NCBI GenBank assembly: GCA_910585525.1
Contig: CAJUFR010000006.1
Location: forward strand, 1-64,000
DNA: 64,000 nucleotides
Source of the DNA: an uncultured Angelakisella sp.
GTDB taxonomy: Bacteria > Bacillota > Clostridia > Oscillospirales > Ruminococcaceae
Direction of reading: 5' to 3'
The notes beneath the pieces are model-generated. The model worked only from the letters and a program-made list of their open reading frames with translations. It did no database searches and was not told the origin of the DNA. The translations under genes and the position numbers were made by a program. Below are positions 24,825 through 32,172 of this stretch, piece after piece; positions within the stretch are counted from its first letter, which is position 1; each line of letters opens with the position of its first letter.

Positions 24825-25750
24825 TGTTACAAAGCATCATCGGCATCATCTTTTCCGAAGCCTTCGTCTTTTCCATCTTCCGCATCACCACCCCCATCCT
24901 CTTCGCCGCCCTGGCGGCGGTGGTGGCCGACCGGGCCGGGGTGACCAACATCGGTCTTGAGGGTATCATGATGATCTCCGCCCTCACCGGCGTCATCTTC
25001 TCCGCCTGGACCCAGAGCGCCTGGATCGGCCTGCTCTGCGCCATCCTGCTGGGGATGCTCACCGCCCTGATGATCGGCTTCTTCGCCCTGAAGCTGAAGA
25101 CCGATATCATCCTGGCCGGTATCGCTGTCAACATGCTGGGCAACGGCGGCACGGTGTTCTTCATGTACCTGGCCTCCGGTGACCGTGGCTACTCCGCCAA
25201 CCTGGCCAGCAAGGTGATGCCCACCGTCAACATCCCTGTTTTGCAGGATATCCCGGTGCTGGGGGGCATCCTCTCCGGCCACAACATCCTCACCTACCTG
25301 GCCTTCATCTTTGTGGCGCTGGTGTGGGTGCTGCTGTACAAGACCCCCATGGGCCTCCAGATCCGGGCCGTGGGCGAGAGCCCCAATGCCGCCGACTCGG
25401 TGGGCGTCAGCGTCAACCGCATCAAGTACATCGCCCTGGGCATCTCCGGGGCGCTGGCGGGGATGGGCGGCGCCTTCATGTCCATGGGCTACATGTCCAG
25501 CTTCAACACCAACATGACCGCCGGCCGCGGCTTCATCGCCCTGGCCGCCGAGGCCATGGGCCGGGGGGAACCCATCGGAACGATGCTCACCTCCCTGCTG
25601 TTCGGCTTCGCCGACGCCCTGGCCAACAACATGCAGAGCCTGGGCCTGCCTCAGGAGTTGGTAGCCATGACCCCCTATGTCTTTACCGTGGTGGGCCTGG
25701 CCGTCTACGCCGCCAGCACCCTCAAAAAGAGCCGGAAGAAGCTGGAGTGA
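24824..25750 (+). CDS. Nucleoside ABC importer permease 2 (NupQ/YufQ-like)
   Basis: 308 residues, BPD_transp_2 family, forming the second half of the membrane channel. Diagnostic stretches are VADRAGVTNIGLEGIMM, GLQIRAVGESPNAADSVGVSVNRIKY and GRGFIALAAEAMGRGEPIG. The start ATG shares a base with the previous stop. The hairpin after this gene may limit read-through to the salvage genes. Confidence 0.92.
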   Translation: MLQSIIGIIFSEAFVFSIFRITTPILFAALAAVVADRAGVTNIGLEGIMMISALTGVIFSAWTQSAWIGLLCAILLGMLTALMIGFFALKLKTDIILAGIAVNMLGNGGTVFFMYLASGDRGYSANLASKVMPTVNIPVLQDIPVLGGILSGHNILTYLAFIFVALVWVLLYKTPMGLQIRAVGESPNAADSVGVSVNRIKYIALGISGALAGMGGAFMSMGYMSSFNTNMTAGRGFIALAAEAMGRGEPIGTMLTSLLFGFADALANNMQSLGLPQELVAMTPYVFTVVGLAVYAASTLKKSRKKLE

Positions 25751-25779
25751 TCCTCCGCTTCCATCATACCGCATAAGGA

Positions 25780-25820
25780 CCGGAGGGGATATGAGATTTC
25801 TCATATCCCCCGGCCGTTTT
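25780..25820 (+). terminator. Long hairpin terminator after the second permease gene
   Basis: CCGGAGGGGATATGAGA pairs with TCTCATATCCCCCGG with almost no loop, followed by CCGTTTT. The T tract is short, so it may act as a partial terminator or mRNA-stabilising stem. Confidence 0.6.
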
Positions 25821-25864
25821 CCGGGGTATGATAAGGTATCCGATGTGAAAGGACGTGTCCAAAT

Positions 25865-26215
25865 ATGGATATGGATCTCAGACAAACGATCGCCCCCTTC
25901 TCCTGGGCAGACCTTCCCTCCGGCGCATCTTCTGTATCTCTTGATGTGGGGAACTATCTCCAGGAGGTTTTTGACACCCGGGCCGAGGAAGGCTTTCTGG
26001 GAAATGGCTACGACTGGGAGAGCCTGGCCCAGGTCTTTCTTGCCGAGCGGTGCCCTCAGCTGGAGGGCGAGATCAACTTCGACCCGGAGGCGAGTACCTT
26101 CTGCGTCTACTCCAAAAACAAAGAGGCGCTGCGGGATTTTATCCTCCGCTTCAAGGCCGCCTGTGAGGACCGGGCGCTGATCCTGGACCTGTTCCGGCGG
26201 GCCGAGCTGGACTAA
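25865..26215 (+). CDS. Imm51-family immunity-like protein
   Basis: 116 residues; YLQEVFDTRAEEGFLGNGYDWESLAQVFLAERCPQLEG and FCVYSKNKEALRDFILRFKAACEDRALILDLFRRAELD fit the Imm51 family, predicted immunity proteins of polymorphic toxin systems. No toxin gene is beside it. It lies between the importer and the nucleoside hydrolases on the same strand (17 bases before the first hydrolase), so here it may be a domesticated or accessory protein. Start is ATG 25865 with AAAGGA upstream; ATG 25871 is an alternative. Confidence 0.65.
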   Translation: MDMDLRQTIAPFSWADLPSGASSVSLDVGNYLQEVFDTRAEEGFLGNGYDWESLAQVFLAERCPQLEGEINFDPEASTFCVYSKNKEALRDFILRFKAACEDRALILDLFRRAELD

Positions 26216-26231
26216 AGAAAGGAACGATACC

Positions 26232-27173
26232 ATGACAAGACCCATCCCCGTCATCCTGGACGGCGACCCCGGCCACGACGACGCCATCGCCTGGGTACTG
26301 GCAAAGGCCAGCACCTGCCTGAAGATACTGGCTGTCACCTCGGTGTGCGGCAACCAGGTCATCGAAAAGACCACCTACAACGCCCAGCGCATCATGGCCC
26401 TCATCGGGCTGGACGTCCCTGTTGCCAAGGGGGATCCCCGGCCCATCATCGCCGAGCCCATCATCGCCCCGGTGGTCCACGGCCAGTCCGGCCTGGACGG
26501 CCCCGCCCTGCCGGAGCCCAAGACCCAGCTGAGCCCCCTTTCCGCCGTGGAACTCATGGCCCAGGCCATCGCTGACAGCGAGGAGCCCGTCACCCTGATC
26601 CCCACCGGCCCCCTGACCAACGTGGCCAAGCTGCTGCTGGCCTACCCGGACCTGAAGCCCAAGATCGCCCAGATCTCCCTGATGGGGGGCGGCGTCAAGA
26701 TGGGCAACTGGACCCCCGCCGCCGAGTTCAATATCCTGGTGGACCCGGAGGCCGCCCGGCTGGTGTTCCGCTCCGGCATCCCCATCATCATGGCGGGGCT
26801 GGACGTCACCGAAAAGGCCCTGGTCTGCCCCGAGGACTTCCAGCGCATCCGGGCCGTGGGCAACCAGGTGGCGGTAACGGTGGCCGACTGGCTGGAGTTC
26901 TTCTACCAGTTCCACAAGACCATGGACTACCCCGGCGCCCCCATCCACGACGCCGTGGCGGTGGCGGCGCTGGTGAAGCCGGAGATACTCACCATGCAGG
27001 AGATGTATGTGGATGTAGAGGTCTCCGGCGACTACTGCACGGGCTGCACCGTTGGGGACTGGTTCGGCACCAGCGGCAAAAAGCCCAACGTCAAGGTGCT
27101 GCTGGACATCGACCGGGAGGCCTTTGTGGACCTGCTGGTGGATGCGGTCAAGACCTACGGGGAGGTGGAGTAA
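26232..27173 (+). CDS. Nucleoside hydrolase 1 (inosine-uridine preferring family)
   Basis: 313 residues. The calcium-binding signature DGDPGHDDAIA is at residues 10-20; TGPLTNVA and LMGGG lie mid-protein and the C-terminal IHDAVAVAALV carries the fourth ligand aspartate. It should split ribonucleosides into base and ribose after import. It follows the Imm51-like gene by 16 bases and is followed without a gap by a paralogue. Confidence 0.92.
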   Translation: MTRPIPVILDGDPGHDDAIAWVLAKASTCLKILAVTSVCGNQVIEKTTYNAQRIMALIGLDVPVAKGDPRPIIAEPIIAPVVHGQSGLDGPALPEPKTQLSPLSAVELMAQAIADSEEPVTLIPTGPLTNVAKLLLAYPDLKPKIAQISLMGGGVKMGNWTPAAEFNILVDPEAARLVFRSGIPIIMAGLDVTEKALVCPEDFQRIRAVGNQVAVTVADWLEFFYQFHKTMDYPGAPIHDAVAVAALVKPEILTMQEMYVDVEVSGDYCTGCTVGDWFGTSGKKPNVKVLLDIDREAFVDLLVDAVKTYGEVE

Positions 27174-28100
27174 ATGAGCGAGAAGAAGATACCGGTCATC
27201 ATCGACTGTGACCCGGGCTGCGACGACACCGCCGCCCTGCTGCTGGCCTTCCGCTGCCCGGAGTTTGACATCCGGGCCGTTACCACCGTGTCCGGCAACG
27301 TCTCCCTGGATAAGACCACCTACAACGCCCTTCGGGTCACCGAGGCCATCGGTTCCGACGTCCGGGTCTGTCCCGGGGCGGACCGTCCCATGTTCCGGGA
27401 CGCGGTCTACGCCCCCCACGTCCACGGGGAGGACGGCCTGCTGGGCATCCCCCTCCCCGCCCCCCAAAAGAAGGCTTCCTTCTATAAGGCCTGGGACTTC
27501 ATCTATGAGGAAGCGGTGGCCCAGAAGGGGGAACTGGAGATCATCGCCGTGGGGCCCCTCACCAACCTGAGCATCGCCCTGGGCAAGTACAACGACCTGG
27601 CGGGACTCATCAAACGGATCGTCATTATGGGCGGGGCCGCCCAGGGGGGCAACGTCACCCCCTGCGCCGAGTTCAACATCTACGTTGACCCGGAGGCCGC
27701 CAGCATGGTGTTCCGCTCCGGCATCCCCCTCTGCGTCTGCGGCCTGGACGTGACCCTCAAGGCCTACCTCACCGCCCAGGAGATCAAGAACATCAAGGCC
27801 CTGGGCACCCCCCAGGCGGAACTCTTCGCCGGGGTCACCCAGGAGAACTGCGAGAAACGCTTCTGCCCGGCGGGGGCCCCCCTCCACGACCCGGCGGCGG
27901 TGCTGTTTGCCGCCGACAGCAGCTACTTCACCGTCCAGCGGTGCTGGATGGGGGTGGAGACCAAGGGGACCATCACCCTGGGCAAAACGGTGACCGATTG
28001 CTGGTCCGACGCCCAGAAGGAGCCCAATGTGGACCTGGTGCTGGACGTGGACCGGGAGCGGTTCGCAGCCAGGGTGAAGGAACTGATGGGGAAGTATTGA
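27174..28100 (+). CDS. Nucleoside hydrolase 2 (inosine-uridine preferring family)
   Basis: 308 residues, ATG directly after the previous stop. The active site reads DCDPGCDDTAALLLA; VGPLTNLS, IMGGAAQGG and LHDPAAVLFAA complete the calcium site. It is a clear paralogue of hydrolase 1 but differs in the base-side region, so the two probably prefer different nucleosides (purine versus pyrimidine is a guess). Confidence 0.92.
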   Translation: MSEKKIPVIIDCDPGCDDTAALLLAFRCPEFDIRAVTTVSGNVSLDKTTYNALRVTEAIGSDVRVCPGADRPMFRDAVYAPHVHGEDGLLGIPLPAPQKKASFYKAWDFIYEEAVAQKGELEIIAVGPLTNLSIALGKYNDLAGLIKRIVIMGGAAQGGNVTPCAEFNIYVDPEAASMVFRSGIPLCVCGLDVTLKAYLTAQEIKNIKALGTPQAELFAGVTQENCEKRFCPAGAPLHDPAAVLFAADSSYFTVQRCWMGVETKGTITLGKTVTDCWSDAQKEPNVDLVLDVDRERFAARVKELMGKY

Positions 28101-28122
28101 TCCCCCTGTCAACAGCATAAAG

Positions 28123-28156
28123 CGGCCCCCGGCAAAAGCTGCCAGGGGGCCGTTTT
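28123..28156 (+). terminator. Terminator of the nucleoside operon
   Basis: CGGCCCCCGGC / GCCAGGGGGCCG hairpin followed by TTTT. Confidence 0.75.
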
Positions 28157-28162
28157 CCTGCA

Positions 28163-28211
28163 CAAAAACAGAAGGGCCGGCATGGGAAAGGGAGGTCCAC
28201 ACCGGCCCTTC
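28163..28211 (-). terminator. Terminator of the DUF606 transporter pair
   Basis: Minus strand: AGAAGGGCCGG pairs with CCGGCCCTTCT across a ~20-base loop, followed by TGTTTTTG. It faces the plus-strand terminator just before it. Confidence 0.75.
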
Positions 28212-28226
28212 TGTTGGGAAAGGGCG

Positions 28227-28706
28227 CTATTTCGTTTCCGCCGGCTGGGGCTGCTCCGGCTCTGGCTGGGGCTTGCTGGCGCCGGCCCACCATACTCCCG
28301 CGCAGACCAGGCAGAGACCCAGCAGTTCCCGCAGGCCCACCCGGCCGGAGAGGGTGTCCATGACGAACCCGGCCAGCAGCTGCCCCGCCAGCACCACAAT
28401 GGCGGACACCGCCACCGGCACCTTCTCCATCCCCTTGATGGTGAGGATCATAGCGATAAGCCCAAAGAGACCCCCCAGGTAGTAGACCAGGGGTATCTGG
28501 CCCAGGTAGACCGGCTGCACCAGGTGCCGCTCCCCCAGCAGCAGCGACAGGGCGAAGGCCAGGGCGGTGCCCTCCAGGTAGTTGATGAGGGTGCCGTTGG
28601 CCATCCCCAGCACCTGCTTGGCACGGACGTTCACCATCTTGTTGATGATGTTAAGGCCCCCGTTAAGGAAGGCCACCAGGATCACGAACGGTATCATCTT
28701 CCCCAC
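28227..28706 (-). CDS. DUF606 (YdcZ-type) DMT-family membrane protein, subunit 1
   Basis: 159 residues with five hydrophobic helices; FVILVAFLNGGLNIINKMVN at the start and YYLGGLFGLIAMILTIKGMEKVPVAVSAIVVLAGQLLAGFVMD are typical of DUF606. Members usually occur in pairs and are thought to form a small-molecule exporter of the drug/metabolite transporter superfamily. A hydrophilic Pro-Glu tail ends the protein. Four bases separate it from its partner gene upstream. Confidence 0.8.
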   Translation of the reverse strand: MGKMIPFVILVAFLNGGLNIINKMVNVRAKQVLGMANGTLINYLEGTALAFALSLLLGERHLVQPVYLGQIPLVYYLGGLFGLIAMILTIKGMEKVPVAVSAIVVLAGQLLAGFVMDTLSGRVGLRELLGLCLVCAGVWWAGASKPQPEPEQPQPAETK

Positions 28707-28710
28707 CCCC

Positions 28711-29136
28711 TTACCAAAGCATCAGGCCCAGGCCGGCCAGGATCAGGAGGTAAGGCGGCAGCCTTCTCCAACTCCACCGCACCACCGGGACCCCGAACAT
28801 GCCGTAATGGTCCACCAGGGCGGAGGCCGCCATCTGGCCGAACACCGACACCGCCATGGTCAGCGCCGCCCCCACCCGGTTGGCGCAGAAGCTGCTGCTG
28901 GTGACCAGGGCCACCCCCATGATGCCCACAAAGTAGACGTAAAGGGGGGCGCCCCCCAGGCGTATTTTACCGCCGCCCCGGATGAAGATGTGCAGAAGCA
29001 GCAGCACCGCCCCGATGGCGTGGACAAAGAAACAGACCTCCAGCAGGGAGAGGTGGTCGGCCAGGATGCCGTCGATGCTCACCATCAGCCCCTGGCAGGC
29101 GCCTCCCAAAAGCAACAAAAGATAACTCGTATCCAT
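28711..29136 (-). CDS. DUF606 (YdcZ-type) DMT-family membrane protein, subunit 2
   Basis: 141 residues, five hydrophobic helices; GGACQGLMVSIDGILADHLSLLEVCFFVHAIGA and VYFVGIMGVALVTSSSFCANRVGAALTMAVSVFGQMAASALVDHYGMFG match DUF606. With its neighbour it probably makes a heteromeric transporter. The start diverges from the Crp/Fnr regulator with only 82 bases between start codons, so the regulator probably controls it. Confidence 0.8.
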   Translation of the reverse strand: MDTSYLLLLLGGACQGLMVSIDGILADHLSLLEVCFFVHAIGAVLLLLHIFIRGGGKIRLGGAPLYVYFVGIMGVALVTSSSFCANRVGAALTMAVSVFGQMAASALVDHYGMFGVPVVRWSWRRLPPYLLILAGLGLMLW

Positions 29137-29190
29137 CCCCTCTTTTCTTTTTGCTGGAACTATGATACGATAGGAGAGGATAAAAAACTA

Positions 29191-29202
29191 TGAGAATTCT
29201 CA
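29191..29202. promoter_or_regulatory. 12-bp palindrome in the DUF606 / Crp-Fnr divergent gap
   Basis: TGAGAATTCTCA is a perfect 12-bp palindrome in the middle of the 82-base gap. A Crp/Fnr dimer binding site is the obvious guess, although the spacing of the half-sites is tighter than in E. coli CRP sites. Confidence 0.45.
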
Positions 29203-29218
29203 CACAGGAGGCAGACAG

Positions 29219-29854
29219 ATGGCGGATATCAGCAGCTGGGGGCAGGAGTTCTTCTCCTTCGACATCAGCCCCTACCTGGAGGAACGGCAGTACCAGCCGG
29301 GGGACTACATCCTGCGGGAAGGGTCTATCCCCCAGCACCTCTACTTTTTGACCCGGGGGCGGATCAAGGTCTACACCACCCACAAAAACGGCAAGATATC
29401 CCTTCTCAGCTTCCCCTCCGCCCCGGACCTCATTGGGGATACCGAACTACTGGAGGCAAACAAGGAGTCCCTTTGCGTCCAGGCCCTGACCCCCTGTCAC
29501 TTCATGGTGGTGGACACCCGGCGCTGCCGGGAACAGCTGAAGGAGGACCCCAAGTTCCTGTGGTTTTTGTGCAATCACATCTCCCGGCGAAGCAACCGGT
29601 GCACCGAGACGCTGGCCCGGGGCCAGGCTTACCCCCTGCGCAACCAGCTGGCCGCCTTCCTGCTGATGGCGGCGGAAGGGGACCTTTACCGGGAGCGCCA
29701 CACCGAGGCGGCGGAGTACCTGGGGGTCAGCTACCGCCACCTCCTTTACGTCCTGGCGGAGTTCCGGGACGAGGGTCTTATCACCAAGGAGAAGGACGGC
29801 TACCGCATCACCGGCCGCCAGGGGCTGGAGGAACTGGCAGCGGAGACAGAGTGA
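29219..29854 (+). CDS. Crp/Fnr-family regulator (YeiL-like)
   Basis: 211 residues: a cyclic-nucleotide-binding-type beta barrel (YQPGDYILREGSIPQHLYFLTRGRIKVYTTHKNGK) followed by a dimer helix and a C-terminal winged HTH (EAAEYLGVSYRHLLYVLAEFRDEGLITKEKDGYRI). The Arg/Ser residues of the cAMP pocket are not preserved, so it likely senses something else. There is no Fnr-type cysteine quartet. It diverges from the DUF606 pair. Confidence 0.85.
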   Translation: MADISSWGQEFFSFDISPYLEERQYQPGDYILREGSIPQHLYFLTRGRIKVYTTHKNGKISLLSFPSAPDLIGDTELLEANKESLCVQALTPCHFMVVDTRRCREQLKEDPKFLWFLCNHISRRSNRCTETLARGQAYPLRNQLAAFLLMAAEGDLYRERHTEAAEYLGVSYRHLLYVLAEFRDEGLITKEKDGYRITGRQGLEELAAETE

Positions 29855-29858
29855 TCCC

Positions 29859-29914
29859 AAACGCAGAAGCCCCCGCCGGGGTGATCCCAGCAGGGGCCTT
29901 CTTTGCGTTTTGGT
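29859..29914. terminator. Bidirectional terminator between Crp/Fnr and MsmX-type genes
   Basis: AACGCA and TGCGTT ends close an imperfect hairpin with GAAG-CCCC / GGGG-CTTC in the middle, between convergent genes. Confidence 0.6.
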
Positions 29915-29921
29915 CGGGGGC

Positions 29922-31106
29922 TTACGCCTCCAGGTTCTTGCCGTCCTTATCAAAGACGTGGCAGACGTTGCCGCCAAAGGTGAAGTAGATGCTGGCGCCG
30001 TGGCCGAAGGTCTCCCAGTGGTTGCCGCTGATGTCCAGGGTGGGGACGATGATGACCACATCCTTGCCGCCGGCGTTGGCGTGGAGGTGGATCTCGCTGC
30101 CCATCATCTCGGAAACATCCACCTTAGCGGCGATGGCGTTGGTCTCGCTGCTGAGGATGATATGGCTGGGACGGACGCCCAGGGTGATATCCTGGGGGGT
30201 GACGTTCTTGGCCATCAGGGCCTTCTGCTTCTCCTCGCTGAGGGCGACACGCAGGGTGCCCACCTCCACCAGGTACTGGTCCTTATCCTTCACCAGCTTG
30301 GCGTCGAAGAGGTTCATCTGGGGGGTGCCGATGAAGCCGGCAACAAAGAGGTTGGCGGGATGGTCGTACACCTCCTGGGGGGTGCCGATCTGCTGGATAA
30401 AGCCGTCCTTCATGATGACGATGCGGTCACCCAGGGTCATGGCCTCGGTCTGGTCATGGGTAACGTACATGAAGGTGGTGTTGATGCGCTGGCGCAGCTT
30501 GATGATCTCGGCGCGCATCTGGTTACGCAGCTTGGCGTCCAGGTTGGAAAGAGGCTCATCCATCAGCAGCACCTTGGGCTCCCGGACGATGGCCCGGCCG
30601 ATGGCGACACGCTGCCGCTGGCCGCCGGAAAGGGCCTTGGGCTTGCGGTCCAGGTACTGGGTGATGTCCAGGATCTCGGCGGCCTCCTTGACCCGGCGGT
30701 CGATCTCCTCCTTGGGGGTCTTTTTCAGCTTCAGGGGGAAGGCCATGTTCTCGTACACCGTCATGTTGGGGTAGAGGGCGTAACTCTGGAACACCATGGC
30801 GATATCACGGTCCTTGGGCTCCACGTTGTTCATCAGGGCGCCGTCGATGTACAGCTCGCCGCCGCTGATCTCCTCCAGGCCGGCCACCATCCGCAGGGTG
30901 GTGGACTTACCGCAGCCGGAGGGGCCGACCAGGACGATGAATTCCTTGTCCTGGATGTCCAGGCTGAACTCCTGGACAGCGACAACGCCTTCGTCGGTGA
31001 TCTGGAGATTGGTTTTCTTCTCCGGGGCGCCCTTCTTGGCCTTCTTCCTGTCGCCGCCGCTGTGGGGATAGACCTTCTTGATGTTCTTGAGATTCAGACT
31101 TGCCAT
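29922..31106 (-). CDS. MsmX/UgpC-type ABC transporter ATPase
   Basis: 394 residues. Walker A GPSGCGKST (61-69), LSGGQRQRVAIGRA, Walker B VLLMDEPLSNLDAK, the H-loop THDQ and a C-terminal OB-like regulatory domain are those of the ATPase shared by several sugar importers (MsmX, UgpC, MalK). A lysine-rich loop of ~22 residues is inserted after KVYPHSG. No permease or binding protein is next to it, as expected for a shared ATPase. The ATG at 31106 has no ribosome site nearby; the good AGGAGG is 122 bases upstream (see findings). Confidence 0.9.
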   Translation of the reverse strand: MASLNLKNIKKVYPHSGGDRKKAKKGAPEKKTNLQITDEGVVAVQEFSLDIQDKEFIVLVGPSGCGKSTTLRMVAGLEEISGGELYIDGALMNNVEPKDRDIAMVFQSYALYPNMTVYENMAFPLKLKKTPKEEIDRRVKEAAEILDITQYLDRKPKALSGGQRQRVAIGRAIVREPKVLLMDEPLSNLDAKLRNQMRAEIIKLRQRINTTFMYVTHDQTEAMTLGDRIVIMKDGFIQQIGTPQEVYDHPANLFVAGFIGTPQMNLFDAKLVKDKDQYLVEVGTLRVALSEEKQKALMAKNVTPQDITLGVRPSHIILSSETNAIAAKVDVSEMMGSEIHLHANAGGKDVVIIVPTLDISGNHWETFGHGASIYFTFGGNVCHVFDKDGKNLEA

Positions 31107-31217
31107 GACGACCGGTTTTGGTGGAGCGGCCTCCGCCGGACTCCAACTCGCCCCCGAGCCTAAGGCCCGCAAGGCATTACGACAGGTCTCCACACTGCCG
31201 CACCGCAAACCGTGGCG
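31107..31217 (-). repeat. Possible ~110-bp palindromic insertion between ribosome site and start codon of the MsmX gene
   Basis: The 111 bases next to the start codon have imperfect inverted ends: CGGTTTGCGGTGCGGC (minus-strand 5' side) can pair with GCCGCTCCACCAAAACCG at the other end. Removing them would place the AGGAGG at 31228-31233 eleven bases before the ATG. This suggests a miniature palindromic element, or a built-in RNA stem that brings the ribosome site to the start. No target duplication is evident, so the assignment is tentative. Confidence 0.35.
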
Positions 31218-31227
31218 GAAAAAACTT

Positions 31228-31233
31228 CCTCCT
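31228..31233 (-). promoter_or_regulatory. Displaced Shine-Dalgarno sequence
   Basis: A perfect AGGAGG on the minus strand, 122 bases from the only family-compatible start codon of the MsmX-type gene, with no start codon at normal distance. Confidence 0.45.
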
Positions 31234-31337
31234 TCGTTCAGTACCGGGGGCTATAATGTTGGAGTAGCCCCGCGGCCCGCAGATTTGATTTATGACCACG
31301 GCAGGACGCCGCTATCACCTGGAACATTTACCCTGTT

Positions 31338-31346
31338 ATTATAGCA
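31338..31346 (-). promoter_or_regulatory. Extended -10 promoter of the MsmX-type gene
   Basis: Minus strand TGCTATAAT at 31346-31338, weak -35. The leader to the start codon would be about 225 bases; it includes a GGGGCTA/TAGCCCC stem. Confidence 0.55.
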
Positions 31347-31420
31347 CAGGAGGGGCCCCCGCGGCTATCAGCTTTTTTGCTAAAAATACCAGGGGATTTT
31401 TGGCATCCGGCAAAAGAAAG

Positions 31421-32146
31421 CTAGACAAGGGCCTCCACCTGGCAGCCCAGGTACTTCCAGCCTCCATCCGGCTCCAGCCGGACGGTGAGGGTGTGGGTGC
31501 GGTAGGGCTGGGTGCTGTTGACAAAGGTCAGCGTCACCGGGATGGTGAGGATGTCCTCCTCCTGGGAAAAACTGTAGCTGAGGGTGGATATCTCCCCGAT
31601 GCCGCCCCCGGTGGAAAGGAAGTAGCCGGGGATGCTGCCGTCGTAATATTCCGGGTCCCCCCGCAGCACCTCGACGGTGGTGTCGAACCGGGACAGCACC
31701 GTTTCCTCCACCCACGCCGCCGGGAGGAACCGGTAGCCGAAGGGGCTTTCCCCCTTGTGGTCCTGGGCGTGGTGCTGCCCCTGGTCCGCAATTTTTTGCT
31801 CCTCCTCGGTCATAGGCAGGGTGTCCGCCCAGTAAAGGTAGTCCCCGGGGGTCAGGTCACCGGCCCCCCAGCTTTCCATCCGGTGGAAAAGGCTCTTTTT
31901 TCTGACGGTGAGGACAGCGGGACCGTTGAGGGTGTCCTCGTAGGCGCCGTAGGCAAAGATCATCTCCCGCACCAGGGCGTCATCCGCCTGGGGAGTTTCC
32001 TCCGGCTCCGGGGGGCTTTCCGGCTGGCTCTCCACCAGGCCGCCCCCGGAGGCGGGGGTCTGGGAGGAGGGGGCGTCTTTATCGCCGCAGGCGGCGCAGG
32101 CCAGGAGGAGGGACAGGGTCAGGAGAACTGCAAAAAAGCGGCCCAT
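31421..32146 (-). CDS. Lipoprotein of unknown function
   Basis: 241 residues from ATG 32146 (GGGAG upstream). The signal peptide ends in the lipobox ACAACG region (MGRFFAVLLTLSLLLACAAC), so it is anchored outside the membrane. A Pro/Glu/Ser linker of ~40 residues is followed by a compact domain with YGYRFLPAAWVEETVLSRFDTTVEVLR and a C-terminal beta-rich half (VTLTFVNSTQPYRTHTLTVRLEPDGGWKYLG), NTF2- or DUF4829-like in feel but not assigned. It is the last of three lipoprotein genes. Confidence 0.55.
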   Translation of the reverse strand: MGRFFAVLLTLSLLLACAACGDKDAPSSQTPASGGGLVESQPESPPEPEETPQADDALVREMIFAYGAYEDTLNGPAVLTVRKKSLFHRMESWGAGDLTPGDYLYWADTLPMTEEEQKIADQGQHHAQDHKGESPFGYRFLPAAWVEETVLSRFDTTVEVLRGDPEYYDGSIPGYFLSTGGGIGEISTLSYSFSQEEDILTIPVTLTFVNSTQPYRTHTLTVRLEPDGGWKYLGCQVEALV

Positions 32147-32172
32147 GACAGGTATCTCCCTTCTTGTTTTGA

